DNA of 64,000 bases. It comes from Microbacterium oleivorans. Lineage in GTDB: Bacteria; Actinomycetota; Actinomycetes; Actinomycetales; Microbacteriaceae. The first letter of the stretch is position 1. Each line of letters begins with the position of its first letter. The stretch covers positions 3,286,001 to 3,350,000 of the forward strand of contig NZ_CP058316.1 in NCBI RefSeq assembly GCF_013389665.1. Direction: 5' to 3'. Shown here one piece after another: positions 1 through 9,277 of the stretch. Under the pieces are notes generated by a model. The model saw only the letters and a program-made list of their open reading frames with translations, was not told where the DNA came from and searched no databases. The translations under genes and the position numbers were made by a program.

Positions 1-930
1 GTGCCCGTCCGTCGATGGGGGCAGTGGATCACCTCGGCGATCATCCTGCTCCTGGCAGCCATGCTCGTGCAGTCGGTCGTGGCGAACCCCAACTTCGAGT
101 GGGGGAAGGTCTGGGGGTACTTCCTCGACGGCCGCATCCTGCGCGGTCTCGGCACGACCCTGTGGCTCACGGTCGTCGCGATGGTCATCGGGGTGGTGAT
201 CGGCGTCGTCATGGCGGTCGGCCGTCAGTCGCGGAACGTCGTCGTATCGGGGGCGGCATCCGCTTATGTCGGTTTCTTCCGCGGCACGCCGCTCCTGGTC
301 CAGCTCATCTTCTGGTTCAACCTCGCCGCGTTGTACCCCACTCTGCAGTTCGGCGTCCCCTTCGGCCCGACGTTCGTCGAGGCCGACACGAACACCCTCA
401 TCACGCCGATGCTCGCCGCGATCCTGGGTCTCGGTCTGAACGAGGGGGCGTACATGTCCGAGATCATCCGCGCGGGACTGCTCTCGGTCGACCCGGGACA
501 GACGGATGCCGCCGAGGCGCTCGGCATGCGGCGGCGGCAGATCTTCCGCCGGATCGTGCTGCCGCAGGCCATGCGCGTCATCATCCCGCCGACGGGCAAC
601 GAGACCATCTCGATGCTGAAGACGACGGCCCTCGTGAGTGTCATCGCCATCGGCGACCTGCTGTTCGCCGCGCAGACGATCTACTCGCGCAACTTCGAGG
701 TGATCCCCCTGCTGATCACCGTCAGTCTCTGGTATCTCATCGTCACGACGATCCTCAGCACGGGGCAGTACTTCGTCGAGCGCAGGTTCACGCGAGGTGA
801 TCGCCGCGTCGAGCCGTCCTTCGTCATGGCCTGGCTCAGCGGTGTGGTTCCGCGACACGCGACCGTGGACCCCGCGCCCGTCACCGCTCCGATCGACACC
901 GACACCGACACCGAAGGAGGACGCCGATGA
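1..930 (+). CDS. Polar amino-acid ABC transporter permease (5' end outside window)
   Basis: Inner-membrane subunit of a polar amino-acid importer of the His/Glu/Gln type. Five or so hydrophobic segments are visible, with FRGTPLLVQ near residues 93-101 and the EAA loop ([14 protein letters not shown], about 169-182) that contacts the ATPase. The reading frame is open to base 1, and the GTG there looks like an internal valine, because family members usually carry some tens of polar residues first; I therefore treat the gene as cut by the window edge. The C-terminal tail holds a GACACC hexamer repeat (Asp-Thr). It overlaps the downstream ATPase gene by 4 nt, so both belong to one operon. The substrate cannot be told from sequence; nearby putA makes an amino acid plausible. 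Confidence 0.9.
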   Translation: MPVRRWGQWITSAIILLLAAMLVQSVVANPNFEWGKVWGYFLDGRILRGLGTTLWLTVVAMVIGVVIGVVMAVGRQSRNVVVSGAASAYVGFFRGTPLLVQLIFWFNLAALYPTLQFGVPFGPTFVEADTNTLITPMLAAILGLGLNEGAYMSEIIRAGLLSVDPGQTDAAEALGMRRRQIFRRIVLPQAMRVIIPPTGNETISMLKTTALVSVIAIGDLLFAAQTIYSRNFEVIPLLITVSLWYLIVTTILSTGQYFVERRFTRGDRRVEPSFVMAWLSGVVPRHATVDPAPVTAPIDTDTDTEGGRR

Positions 931-1703
931 CCGCGTCCGCGATCACGCCCATGGTCGAAGCGGTCGGCGTGCACAAGCGTTTCGGCTCCAACCACGTCGT
1001 CCGCGGCATCGACCTCGTCGTGGAACGGGGTCAGGTGCGGTGTCTGCTGGGTCCGTCGGGTTCGGGCAAGAGCACCTTCCTGCGCTGCATCAACCACCTC
1101 GAGAAGATCGACGCCGGGAGCATCAGCGTCGACGGCGAGCTCGTCGGATACCGACGCGCGGGCGACCGGCTGCACGAGCTGCGCGACGACGAGATCGCGC
1201 GCAAGCGCAGCGACATCGGGATGGTGTTCCAGCACTTCAACCTGTTCCCGCACATGACCGTGCTCGAGAACCTCATCGAGGCCCCGGTGATGGTGCGCCG
1301 AGAGAGGGCGACGGACGCGAAGGAGCGCGGGCGCGCGCTGCTGGACCGGGTCGGCCTCGCAGACAAGGCGGACGCCTACCCTCGGTCGCTCTCGGGCGGC
1401 CAGCAGCAGCGGGTCGCCATCGCCCGGGCGCTGAACATGCGTCCCAAGCTCATGCTGTTCGACGAGCCGACCTCCGCGCTCGATCCGGAGCTGGTCGGCG
1501 AGGTGCTCGACGTGATGCGCGACCTCGCGGACGAAGGCATGACGATGATCGTCGTCACGCACGAGATCGGCTTCGCCCGCGAGGTGGCCGACACCGTGAC
1601 GTTCATGGACGGGGGAGTCGTCGTCGAGAGCGGCCCGCCGGCGCAGGTGCTCGGCGATCCCGAGCACGCGCGCACCCGGGCCTTCCTGGCCAAGGTGCTC
1701 TGA
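927..1703 (+). CDS. Amino-acid ABC transporter ATP-binding protein
   Basis: Cytoplasmic ATPase that powers the preceding permease. A complete nucleotide-binding domain is visible: Walker [10 protein letters not shown] at residues 42-50, the Q-loop in [10 protein letters not shown] near 100-109, signature LSGGQ at 155-159, Walker B LMLFDE at 175-180 and the switch histidine in VVTHE. The [12 protein letters not shown] signature is typical of polar amino-acid importers (GlnQ/HisP class). Length 258 aa is normal. ATGA overlap with the permease shows translational coupling. The solute-binding protein must lie upstream of the window or elsewhere. Confidence 0.93.
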   Translation: MTASAITPMVEAVGVHKRFGSNHVVRGIDLVVERGQVRCLLGPSGSGKSTFLRCINHLEKIDAGSISVDGELVGYRRAGDRLHELRDDEIARKRSDIGMVFQHFNLFPHMTVLENLIEAPVMVRRERATDAKERGRALLDRVGLADKADAYPRSLSGGQQQRVAIARALNMRPKLMLFDEPTSALDPELVGEVLDVMRDLADEGMTMIVVTHEIGFAREVADTVTFMDGGVVVESGPPAQVLGDPEHARTRAFLAKVL

Positions 1704-1709
1704 GGGCGG

Positions 1710-2609
1710 TCAGGAGGCGATCTCGTCGAAGGCCTGCTGGAGTGCGGTCTGCACGGCCTCGAGGGCGGGGCGGTGGGAGGCGCCGTGCCGCACCGCGGTG
1801 AAGACGTCGCGGCGGGGTCGCCCCGGCAGGTCGTACAGCCGGACCGGCGGGTCGTCGCCCGCGAACACCAGGTCGGGGATCATGCCGGCGGCGCGTCCGG
1901 CCGCAACGAGCCGGATGTGCGCGGTCAGATCGGTCAGCTCGAACGGGACGTGCGGCTCGAACCCGACCGCCCGGCACTGCTGCGTGGCCCAGTGCCGCGC
2001 GGCGGTGCCGACCGGCTCCATCACCCAGGGGCGGTCGCGGAGTGCGGCGAGCTCGGTCTCGCGCTCGTCGGGACCGACGGCGAGACGGATGCTGTCGAGC
2101 CCGAGGAAGGCGCGATCGAGGCCGGCCCGGTGCTCGCGGGTGTGACCGGGGTACTGTTCGGCGACGACGAGGTCGAACCCGCGTGCGGCGAGCTCGAACA
2201 GTCCTTCCTCCGGCGGGAGTTCGGTGACCTCGAGCCGCAGGCCGGGCGACGTGTCGGCGAGCAGCTCCAGCACCCGCGGGATGAGGCCGTGGACGGCGGA
2301 CTGCATCGCCGACACGCGGACGGGCGAGAGAGACGGCTGCATCCGCTCGAGCTCGCTGCGCACCTCCTCGTCGGCAGCGAGCATGCGCGCGGCGTGTGCT
2401 GCGAGAGCCTCGCCCTGCGCAGTCAGCCTCACGCGCCGGCCGTCGGGGCGCAGGAGCGCGACGCCCGCTTCGCGCTCGAGCTGTGCGAGTTGCTGCGAGA
2501 TGGTCGACGGGCTGTACGCGAGGGCTTCGGCCACCGCGGCGAGCGTTCCCCGCACCGATAGCTCGTGCAACAGGCGCAGGCGTCGGAGGTCGAACACGCG
2601 GTAGTCCAT
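1710..2609 (-). CDS. LysR-family transcriptional regulator
   Basis: DNA-binding regulator of 299 aa. The N-terminal winged helix-turn-helix (residues about 6-65, with SVRGTLAAVAEALAYSPSTISQQLAQLE) is followed by a LysR substrate-binding domain. It is transcribed divergently from putA, with only 94 bp between the two starts, so it most likely controls the putA operon and itself. A TACTTT box sits 6 nt before the ATG, which suggests a leaderless message. The effector is unknown; proline or a related compound is inferred from the neighbour only. It lies tail-to-tail with the ABC ATPase gene, 6 bp apart. Confidence 0.88.
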   Translation of the reverse strand: MDYRVFDLRRLRLLHELSVRGTLAAVAEALAYSPSTISQQLAQLEREAGVALLRPDGRRVRLTAQGEALAAHAARMLAADEEVRSELERMQPSLSPVRVSAMQSAVHGLIPRVLELLADTSPGLRLEVTELPPEEGLFELAARGFDLVVAEQYPGHTREHRAGLDRAFLGLDSIRLAVGPDERETELAALRDRPWVMEPVGTAARHWATQQCRAVGFEPHVPFELTDLTAHIRLVAAGRAAGMIPDLVFAGDDPPVRLYDLPGRPRRDVFTAVRHGASHRPALEAVQTALQQAFDEIAS

Positions 2610-2703
2610 TCATCGAAAGTATCGAACGGTACTGATCGTAAACGATTGCTTTTCTCGATGGGACTCTGCCCCGCAGACTGAGCCCACCCACGGAAGGACC
2701 CTC
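2610..2703. promoter_or_regulatory. lysR/putA divergent control region with palindrome
   Basis: This 94-bp region holds the promoters of both genes. ATCGT-AA-ACGAT at 2635-2646 is an inverted repeat with perfect 5-bp arms, and it overlaps where the lysR -35 would lie. A LysR operator there would allow autoregulation and activation of putA. The sequence is locally AT-rich compared with its surroundings. A GGAAGG ribosome binding site at about 2691-2696 precedes the putA ATG. Operator identity is inferred. Confidence 0.45.
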
Positions 2704-5700
2704 ATGACCGCGCCAACCGCTCCCGCCGCCTCACCGGCCGCCGCTCGCGCCGAGATCGGAGTCGGCGACCTCGCCGACGATGCCGTCACGCTCGTGCGTC
2801 GGTGGCTCGAAGCAAGCCGTGACGAGAAGGTCGACGCCTCCGCCGAACGCCTCGCCGGCGTGTTGCGCGATCCGCACGGCCTCGATTTCACGGTGGGCTT
2901 CGTCGACGGAGTGGTCCGGCCCGAGGACACCCGGGTCGCCGCCCGCAACCTCGCCGCGCTCTCCCCGCTCATCCCGGGATTCCTGCCGCTGCCGCTGAAG
3001 GCCGCCATCCGGCTGGGAGCCTTCGCGGCCCCTCTGGCGCCGGGCGTCGTGGTTCCGGCGGCGCGGATGGCGCTGCGTGCGATGGTCCGTCACCTCATCG
3101 TAGACGCGACCGACCGCAAGCTCGGTCCGGCGATCGCACGGATCCGGGGTGAGGAGGGCGTCCGCCTCAACGTCAACCTGCTGGGCGAGGCCATCCTCGG
3201 AAAGAAGGAGGCGGCGCGCCGCCTCGCCGGCACGCGCAAGCTCCTCTCTCGCGAGGACGTCGACTACGTCTCGATCAAGGTGTCGTCGACCGTGGCGCCG
3301 CACACGCCCTGGGCGTTCGATGACGCCGTGGCGGATGCCGTCGACGCGCTGCGCCCCCTGTATCGCGTCGCCGCCGCGGGTCGGAAGTTCCTCAACCTCG
3401 ACATGGAGGAGTACAAGGACCTCGACCTGACGATCGCCGTCTTCATGCGCGTCCTCGATGAGCCGGAGTTCCGAGACCTGGAGGCGGGGATCGTGCTGCA
3501 GGCGTACCTCCCGGACGCCCTCGGAGCCATGATCCGCCTGCAGGAGTGGGCCGCCGCGCGCGTCGCCGGCGGCGGCGCCCCGATCAAGGTGCGCGTCGTG
3601 AAGGGCGCGAACCTGCCGATGGAGCGCGTCGACGCGGACATCCACGACTGGCCGCTGGCCACGTGGGAGTCCAAGCAGGCGTCGGACGCGTCGTACAAGG
3701 CCGTGCTCGACTACGCGCTGCGACCCGAGCACACCGCGCACGTGCGTATCGGCGTCGCCGGTCACAACCTGTTCGACATCGCCCTGGCCTGGCTGCTCGC
3801 CGAGCGGCGGGGCGTGGTCGAGGGCATCGACATCGAGATGCTCCTCGGCATGGCCACAGCTCAGGCCGCCGTCGTGCGCCGTACCGTCGGGTCGATCCTC
3901 CTGTACACGCCGGTGGTGCACCCGCGGGAGTTCGACGTCGCGATCGCCTACCTCATCCGCCGGCTCGAAGAGGGGGCGTCGGCCGAGAACTTCATGTCGG
4001 CCGTGTTCGACCTCGATGCCGACGAGCAGTTGTTCGCCCGGGAGCGCGATCGGTTCCTCGCGGCGATCGATGCGATGCCGGCAGGCGTTCCCGCGCCGCG
4101 CCGTGTGCAGGACCGCACCGTGCAGCCGGCCCCGGCGCCCACGACGGGGTTCGCGAACACACCCGACTCCGACCCGGCCATCTCGGCCAACCGTCGATGG
4201 GCGGACGGCATCCTCGAGCGCATGTCCGATTCGGCCCTCGGGTTCGAGACGGCCCGGACGAGCGCGCTCGCAGACGCCGCCGCCGTGGACGCGGCGGTGG
4301 ACGCCGCCGTCGCCGCGGGCGCGTCCTGGCGTGCACTCACGGCCGACGAGCGCGCCGAGATCCTCCACCGTGCCGGCGACGTGCTGGAACGCCGACGCGC
4401 CGACCTCATCGAGGTGATGGGGGCGGAGTGCGGCAAGGTCGTGGAGCAGAGCGACCCCGAGGTCTCCGAGGCCATCGACTTCGCCCACTACTACGCCGAG
4501 CAGGGTCGCGGCCTCGCGCACATCGACGGCGCCGAGTTCACCCCCGCTCGCCTGACCGTCGTCACGCCGCCGTGGAACTTCCCGGTGGCCATCCCTGCCG
4601 GATCGACGCTCGCCGCGCTCGCCGCCGGCAGCCCCGTCATCATCAAGCCCGCGCTGCAGGCCCGGCGATCGGGTGCCGTCATGGTCGAGGCGCTGTGGGA
4701 GGCCGGGGTGCCCCGCGACGTGCTCACCTACGTCCAGCTCGACGAGGCCACGCTCGGAGCGCGACTGGTCGCCCACCCCTCCGTGGAGCGCGTCGTGCTG
4801 ACGGGCGCCTACGAGACGGCGGAACTGTTCCGCTCGTTCCGTCCCGACCTTCCCCTGATGGCCGAGACCAGCGGCAAGAACGCGGTCATCGTCACGCCGA
4901 GCGCCGACCTGGACCTCGCCGCGAAGGACGTCGCGATGTCGGCCTTCGGACACGCGGGTCAGAAGTGCTCGGCGGCATCCCTCGTGGTCCTGGTCGGCTC
5001 GGTCGCGACGTCGGAGCGCTTCCGCGGGCAGCTCGTCGACGCGGTCACCTCGCTGGAGGTGGGGCTGCCCTGGCAGGCCGCCAGCCGCGTCGGGCCGCTC
5101 ATCGAGCCGGCCTCCGGCAAGCTGCTGCGCGCCCTGACGACGCTCGAGGCCGGCCAGTCGTGGATCGTCGAGCCGCAGCAGCTCGACGCCGACGGCGCGC
5201 TGTGGCGCCCCGGCATCCGCGACGGCGTGCGTGCGGGCTCGGAGTTCCATCTCACCGAGTACTTCGGGCCGGTGCTCGGCGTCATGACGGCGGCGACCCT
5301 GGACGAGGCGATCGATCTCGTCAACGCGATCGACTACGGCCTCACCTCGGGTCTGCACGCCCTCGACGACGGCGAGATCCAGACGTGGCTTCGCCGCATC
5401 GAGGCGGGCAACCTGTACGTCAACCGCGGGACGACCGGCGCGATCGTGCAGCGACAGCCGTTCGGCGGCTGGAAGAAGTCGGTCGTGGGGCCGGGAGCGA
5501 AGGCCGGCGGTCCGAACTACCTGTCGGGGTTCGGCACGTGGTCGGACGGTGCAGCGGTTCCGGCGCGTCCGTCTCGGCCCGATGGCTTCGCATCCGCCGC
5601 GCTCGCGGCGGTGCCGGCCGAGGACCGGGACTGGCTCGCCGCGGCCCTCGCGAGCGACGCCACGGCGTGGAGCGAGGAGTTCGGCGTCGCCCGCGATGTC

Positions 5701-6168
5701 AGCGCGCTGCAGTCCGAGCAGAACGTCTTCCGCTACGCGCCGGTGCCGGTCACGGTGCGTATCGACGCGGCCGCGGACGTCGCTCTCGTGCGCTCGGTCG
5801 CCGCGGGACTCCGAGTGGGAGCCGAGGTCTCGGTCAGCTCCGCCGCCGAGCTCGCGCCCGGCGTGCGGGCGTGGCTCGAAGGCTCCGGCGTCCCGGCGCG
5901 CGTCGAGGACGCCTCGACGTGGTCACGTGGCGCGGCATCCCTGGCCCGCTCGGGCGGTCGGGTACGTCTGCTGGGCGGATCGGCCGCCGACTTCGTCGAA
6001 GCGACGGCAGGATCCCCCGCGGTGGCGGTGTACGACGCGCCGGTGGTGACGGCCGGTCGCATCGAGACCCTGCCCTTCCTCCGCGAGCAGGCGGTCTCCA
6101 TCACCGCGCACCGCTTCGGCACACCGCGCCGCCACCCGGTCCCCGCTCCGGTCGGCGGCATCCGATGA
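2704..6168 (+). CDS. putA: Bifunctional proline dehydrogenase / L-glutamate-gamma-semialdehyde dehydrogenase
   Basis: Oxidises proline to glutamate in two steps on one polypeptide of 1154 aa. The N-terminal part (about 90-460) is the FAD-binding PRODH barrel, with conserved stretches KVRVVKGANLPME and the arginine-rich YLIRRLEEG that binds proline carboxylate. The aldehyde dehydrogenase domain (about 520-960) shows the NAD-binding TPPWNFPVAIP segment, catalytic Glu721 in AETSGKNA and catalytic Cys755 in GQKCSAAS. The last 190 residues resemble the tail domain of long PutA proteins. No N-terminal ribbon-helix-helix is present, so unlike the enterobacterial protein it should not repress itself; the divergent LysR gene probably does this job. 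The stop overlaps the next start (ATGA). Confidence 0.96.
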   Translation: MTAPTAPAASPAAARAEIGVGDLADDAVTLVRRWLEASRDEKVDASAERLAGVLRDPHGLDFTVGFVDGVVRPEDTRVAARNLAALSPLIPGFLPLPLKAAIRLGAFAAPLAPGVVVPAARMALRAMVRHLIVDATDRKLGPAIARIRGEEGVRLNVNLLGEAILGKKEAARRLAGTRKLLSREDVDYVSIKVSSTVAPHTPWAFDDAVADAVDALRPLYRVAAAGRKFLNLDMEEYKDLDLTIAVFMRVLDEPEFRDLEAGIVLQAYLPDALGAMIRLQEWAAARVAGGGAPIKVRVVKGANLPMERVDADIHDWPLATWESKQASDASYKAVLDYALRPEHTAHVRIGVAGHNLFDIALAWLLAERRGVVEGIDIEMLLGMATAQAAVVRRTVGSILLYTPVVHPREFDVAIAYLIRRLEEGASAENFMSAVFDLDADEQLFARERDRFLAAIDAMPAGVPAPRRVQDRTVQPAPAPTTGFANTPDSDPAISANRRWADGILERMSDSALGFETARTSALADAAAVDAAVDAAVAAGASWRALTADERAEILHRAGDVLERRRADLIEVMGAECGKVVEQSDPEVSEAIDFAHYYAEQGRGLAHIDGAEFTPARLTVVTPPWNFPVAIPAGSTLAALAAGSPVIIKPALQARRSGAVMVEALWEAGVPRDVLTYVQLDEATLGARLVAHPSVERVVLTGAYETAELFRSFRPDLPLMAETSGKNAVIVTPSADLDLAAKDVAMSAFGHAGQKCSAASLVVLVGSVATSERFRGQLVDAVTSLEVGLPWQAASRVGPLIEPASGKLLRALTTLEAGQSWIVEPQQLDADGALWRPGIRDGVRAGSEFHLTEYFGPVLGVMTAATLDEAIDLVNAIDYGLTSGLHALDDGEIQTWLRRIEAGNLYVNRGTTGAIVQRQPFGGWKKSVVGPGAKAGGPNYLSGFGTWSDGAAVPARPSRPDGFASAALAAVPAEDRDWLAAALASDATAWSEEFGVARDVSALQSEQNVFRYAPVPVTVRIDAAADVALVRSVAAGLRVGAEVSVSSAAELAPGVRAWLEGSGVPARVEDASTWSRGAASLARSGGRVRLLGGSAADFVEATAGSPAVAVYDAPVVTAGRIETLPFLREQAVSITAHRFGTPRRHPVPAPVGGIR

Positions 6169-6812
6169 GGCGCACCCCCGATTACGCCGTCGGGGACGCC
6201 GACTGGGTGAAGGCCCTCGTCCGGGAGAACCCGTGGGCATCGCTGATCTCGTTCGTGCCGGGCCGGGGCCTCGTCGCCTCGCACTACCCGATCATGCTCG
6301 AGGAGGACACGGACGCCATCGTCATCGTCAGCCACGTCGGCCGCCCCGATGAGCGGCTGCACGAACTCGGTCGCCATGAACTGCTGGTCGTCATCTCGGG
6401 TCCGCAGGGGTACGTCTCACCAGGCTGGTACGAGGTCACGCCCGCCGTTCCGACGTGGAACTTCGCCGTCGCGCACGCCTACGGCACACCCGAGCTGCTG
6501 AGCGACGAGGACAACCTGGACGTGCTCGAGAGGATGGTGCGGCATCTCGAGCGCCCGCTCGCCACGCCTTTCCTCATGACGGGCACCCTCGAGAACGAGG
6601 AGTACGCGCGCCGCATCGTCGGCGGCACCGTCGGCTTCCGGCTGCGCGTGGACCGCTTCGAGGCCAAGGAGAAGATGAGCCAGGACAAGCCGCCGGCCGT
6701 GGTCGACCGGGTGCTCGCGCATCTGCGGTCACCGGGTCCGTACGCGAATCCGGCTCTCGCCGACAGGATGGAGCGGGTGCACCACCCCCGCCGAGGAACG
6801 GAGAACGCATGA
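6165..6812 (+). CDS. PaiB-like FMN-binding protein
   Basis: A 215-aa protein of the PaiB family, a split-barrel FMN-binding fold annotated as a negative regulator. The typical opening (ENPWASLISF, then ASHYPIMLEE) and the mid-protein YVSPGWYEV and VPTWNFAVAHAYG segments are all present. The start overlaps the putA stop (ATGA) and its own stop overlaps the next start in the same way, so the three genes are translationally coupled. The flavin fold is supported; a regulatory role is only the historic family label. The same frame stays open far upstream through putA, but only this part matches a protein family. Confidence 0.85.
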   Translation: MRRTPDYAVGDADWVKALVRENPWASLISFVPGRGLVASHYPIMLEEDTDAIVIVSHVGRPDERLHELGRHELLVVISGPQGYVSPGWYEVTPAVPTWNFAVAHAYGTPELLSDEDNLDVLERMVRHLERPLATPFLMTGTLENEEYARRIVGGTVGFRLRVDRFEAKEKMSQDKPPAVVDRVLAHLRSPGPYANPALADRMERVHHPRRGTENA

Positions 6813-8278
6813 CCGCCTCCGACCTGCTGCTGCGCGGCGCCCGCACCTACGGCGGAGGAGAACCGCTGGACGTACGTCTGTCGGGCGGGCTGGTCGGGTC
6901 GGTCGCCCCCGCGGGCGTGCTGGACCCGGAGGGTGCCGAGACGATCGACCTCGACGGCCGCTTCGTCGGTCCCGGCCTGTGGGACGCGCACGTGCACTTC
7001 ACGCAGTGGGTGATCCAGCAGCGCCGCGTCGACCTCGCCGGCACCCGCAGTGCGTCCGACGCGGTCGCGGTCGTGCGGCAGGCGCTCGTGAACGGCTTCC
7101 CGACCACCGACGGCGTGCTGTTCGGATACGGCTACCGCGACGGCCTGTGGAACGAGCCGACGACCCAGGCGGCTCTCGACGTCTTCGCGCAGCCCGTCGT
7201 GCTCATCAACGGCGACCTGCACAGCGCATGGATGAACTCCGCGGGGGCCGCGCGCCTCGGTCTGCATCCCGATCCGTCGGGCGTGGTCAGCGAGGGAGAG
7301 TGGATCGGCGTCCTGCAGCGGTTCCACACGGAGTCCGTCCTGCCCGTCGCCGACTACCGGACGGCCGCCGAGGCCGCCGCCGCGCGCGGTGTCATCGGGA
7401 TCGTGGAGTACGAGAACGTGCTCAACATCGACGAGTGGGCCGAGCGCGTCGCAGGGGGCGTCGACAGCCTCCGCGTGGATGCCGCGGTCTGGCCCGACGA
7501 GCTCGACACCGCGCTGGGGCGCGGCCTGCGCACCGGCGACCCCGTCGAGCCCTCGGGCCTCGTCACGATGGGGCGACTCAAGGTCGTCGTCGACGGCTCG
7601 CTCAACACACGGACCGCGTACTGCTGGGATCCCTACCCGGGCCTCGACGCTCATGCGGCACACAGCTGCGGGGTGAGCAGCATCCCCGTGTCGCAGCTTC
7701 GAGACCTGCTCGTCCGTGCCCGCGCCGGTGGCATCCAGGCCGCGGTGCACGCCATCGGCGACCGCGCCAACACGGAGGTCCTCGATACCTTCGAAGAACT
7801 CGGGATGCCGGGGATCATCGAGCACGCGCAGCTCGTGCGCTCCGACGACTTCGCCCGCTTCGCCCGGCTCGGGCTCATCGCCAGCGTCCAGCCCGAGCAC
7901 GCCATGGACGACCGCGACGTCGCGGACCGCTACTGGGCCGGACGCACCGGCCGTGCCTTCGCCTTCGGTTCGCTGCACGCGGCGGGCGTGGCCCTCCGGC
8001 TCGGATCGGATGCGCCTGTCGCGCCGCTCGATCCGTGGCACGCGATCGCCTCGGCGGTGGTGCGGAGCAGGGGGGAGCGCGACCCGTGGCACCCCGAGCA
8101 GTCGCTGCCGCTCGACGTCGCCCTCGCCGCGAGCACGCGGCATCCGCTCGCCGCCGGCGCACCGGCCGACATCGTCGTCACCGATGCCGACCCGTTCGAG
8201 CTCGGGCGCGACGCGCTGCGCGCCATGCCGGTCGCGGCGACGCTGCTCGCGGGCCGATTCACCCACCGGGCGCTCTAG
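6809..8278 (+). CDS. Amidohydrolase (YtcJ-like metal-dependent hydrolase)
   Basis: Metal-dependent hydrolase of 489 aa in the amidohydrolase superfamily. Visible metal ligands are DAHVHF (HVH at residues 61-63), HAIGDRAN near 312-320 and the late GSDAP near 398, as expected for the YtcJ-like branch. The opening LLLRGARTY and closing DIVVTDADPF strands form the small beta-sandwich of these enzymes. The substrate is unknown; members hydrolyse C-N bonds in diverse amides and cyclic amides. It is coupled to the PaiB-like gene by ATGA overlap and ends at a strong convergent terminator. Confidence 0.85.
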   Translation: MTASDLLLRGARTYGGGEPLDVRLSGGLVGSVAPAGVLDPEGAETIDLDGRFVGPGLWDAHVHFTQWVIQQRRVDLAGTRSASDAVAVVRQALVNGFPTTDGVLFGYGYRDGLWNEPTTQAALDVFAQPVVLINGDLHSAWMNSAGAARLGLHPDPSGVVSEGEWIGVLQRFHTESVLPVADYRTAAEAAAARGVIGIVEYENVLNIDEWAERVAGGVDSLRVDAAVWPDELDTALGRGLRTGDPVEPSGLVTMGRLKVVVDGSLNTRTAYCWDPYPGLDAHAAHSCGVSSIPVSQLRDLLVRARAGGIQAAVHAIGDRANTEVLDTFEELGMPGIIEHAQLVRSDDFARFARLGLIASVQPEHAMDDRDVADRYWAGRTGRAFAFGSLHAAGVALRLGSDAPVAPLDPWHAIASAVVRSRGERDPWHPEQSLPLDVALAASTRHPLAAGAPADIVVTDADPFELGRDALRAMPVAATLLAGRFTHRAL

Positions 8279-8300
8279 CGGCGCGAAGGAGGGGACGTCC

Positions 8301-8331
8301 GTCGGGCCGGGCGGGGCGGGCCCGGCCCGGT
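8301..8331. terminator. Bidirectional terminator between convergent genes
   Basis: GGGCCGGGC (8304-8312) and GCCCGGCCC (8320-8328) form a perfect 9-bp stem with a 7-nt loop, midway between the stops of the amidohydrolase and the ferredoxin reductase. There is no U-tract, as is common in actinobacteria. Confidence 0.65.
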
Positions 8332-8335
8332 CGGG

Positions 8336-9277
8336 TCAGGCCTCGACGGTCAGCGTCGCGGTGAGCGATCGCGAGACACAGGGGTAGACCACGCCCGTCC
8401 CCTCGGTTCCCAGGGAGTCCCGGTGCTCGGGCTCGCCGGCATGCACCGTCAGCGCGCACGAACCGCAGACGCCGCGCAGACACGAGCCGGGCGCCTCGAT
8501 GCCGGCGCCGCGCAGCGCCTGCAGCATCGACCATTCGGCGGGAACCGCGATCTCGACCTGGGACCGCGCGGCGATGACGGTGAAGGCCGTGTTGGGGGCG
8601 AAGGTGCGCTGGGCGGGTTCGAACCGCTCCATGTGGAGGCGGGATCCTCGAGGAAGGATGTCGCGCACGTCGGCGAGCGCGTCGGCGAAGCGACGCGGCC
8701 CGCAGGCGTAGACGTCGGTGCCCGCCCTGACGGCGCCGAGCACCTCGCGCAGATCCTTTCGTCCCGCGGTGCTGCTGACGTGCACGTGCACGCGCTCGCC
8801 GAAAGCCGCGAGTTCGTCGGCGAACGCGACGTCCTCCGCGCGGCGGGCGAGGTACAGCATCCGCCAGTCTGCCCCGATCGACTCGAGGTGTCGGGCCATG
8901 GCGAGGAGGGGGGTGATCCCGATGCCCGCGGCCAGCAACAGGTACGCCGGAGAGGAGTCGAGTGGGAACAGGTTGCGCGGAGGACGGACGTACACGCGGC
9001 GCCCGACCTGCAGATGTTCGTGGATGTAGTACGACCCGCCCCGGGAGAGCGGCTCCCGCTGGACGGCGATCCGGTACCGGGAGATGTCGCGCGGGTCGCC
9101 GCAGAGGGAGTACTGCCGCTCCTGACGGGTGACGAGCTGAACGTCGACGTGTGCGCCGGGCTCCCAGGGGGGAAGCTCGGCGCCGTCGGGGTGGGCGAGT
9201 CGGATGCTGAGGATCGACGGCGTCTCACGCCGGATGTCGCTGACGACGAGCGGCATCATGTCGCTGCGGTCGCGCAT
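8336..9277 (-). CDS. PDR/VanB-type oxidoreductase with C-terminal [2Fe-2S] ferredoxin domain
   Basis: Electron-transfer flavoprotein of 313 aa that would pass electrons from NAD(P)H to an oxygenase. The flavin domain shows RQYSLCGDP, the nucleotide domain shows GIGITPLLAMA and YACGPRRF, and the C-terminal plant-type ferredoxin carries Cys266, Cys271, Cys274 and Cys300 (CLRGVCGSC ... C). This order matches the phthalate dioxygenase reductase/vanillate demethylase reductase class. No oxygenase component is encoded nearby. Its start directly abuts the stop of the PPOX gene, so the two are probably co-transcribed. An alternative start is Met7 or Met8. Confidence 0.88.
   Translation of the reverse strand: MRDRSDMMPLVVSDIRRETPSILSIRLAHPDGAELPPWEPGAHVDVQLVTRQERQYSLCGDPRDISRYRIAVQREPLSRGGSYYIHEHLQVGRRVYVRPPRNLFPLDSSPAYLLLAAGIGITPLLAMARHLESIGADWRMLYLARRAEDVAFADELAAFGERVHVHVSSTAGRKDLREVLGAVRAGTDVYACGPRRFADALADVRDILPRGSRLHMERFEPAQRTFAPNTAFTVIAARSQVEIAVPAEWSMLQALRGAGIEAPGSCLRGVCGSCALTVHAGEPEHRDSLGTEGTGVVYPCVSRSLTATLTVEA

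Noticed and set aside
1..3. GTG at base 1 as the real start of the permease
   Set aside because: Family members have more residues before this point; the codon is more likely an internal valine in a gene cut by the window edge.
2731..5358. An 875-codon minus-strand frame opposite putA
   Set aside because: Composition is Arg/Gly/His-rich, and putA is complete with its catalytic residues on the other strand.
3546..6164. Upstream part of the open frame that holds the PaiB-like gene
   Set aside because: Only the last 215 codons match a protein family; the rest is a +2 shadow of putA.
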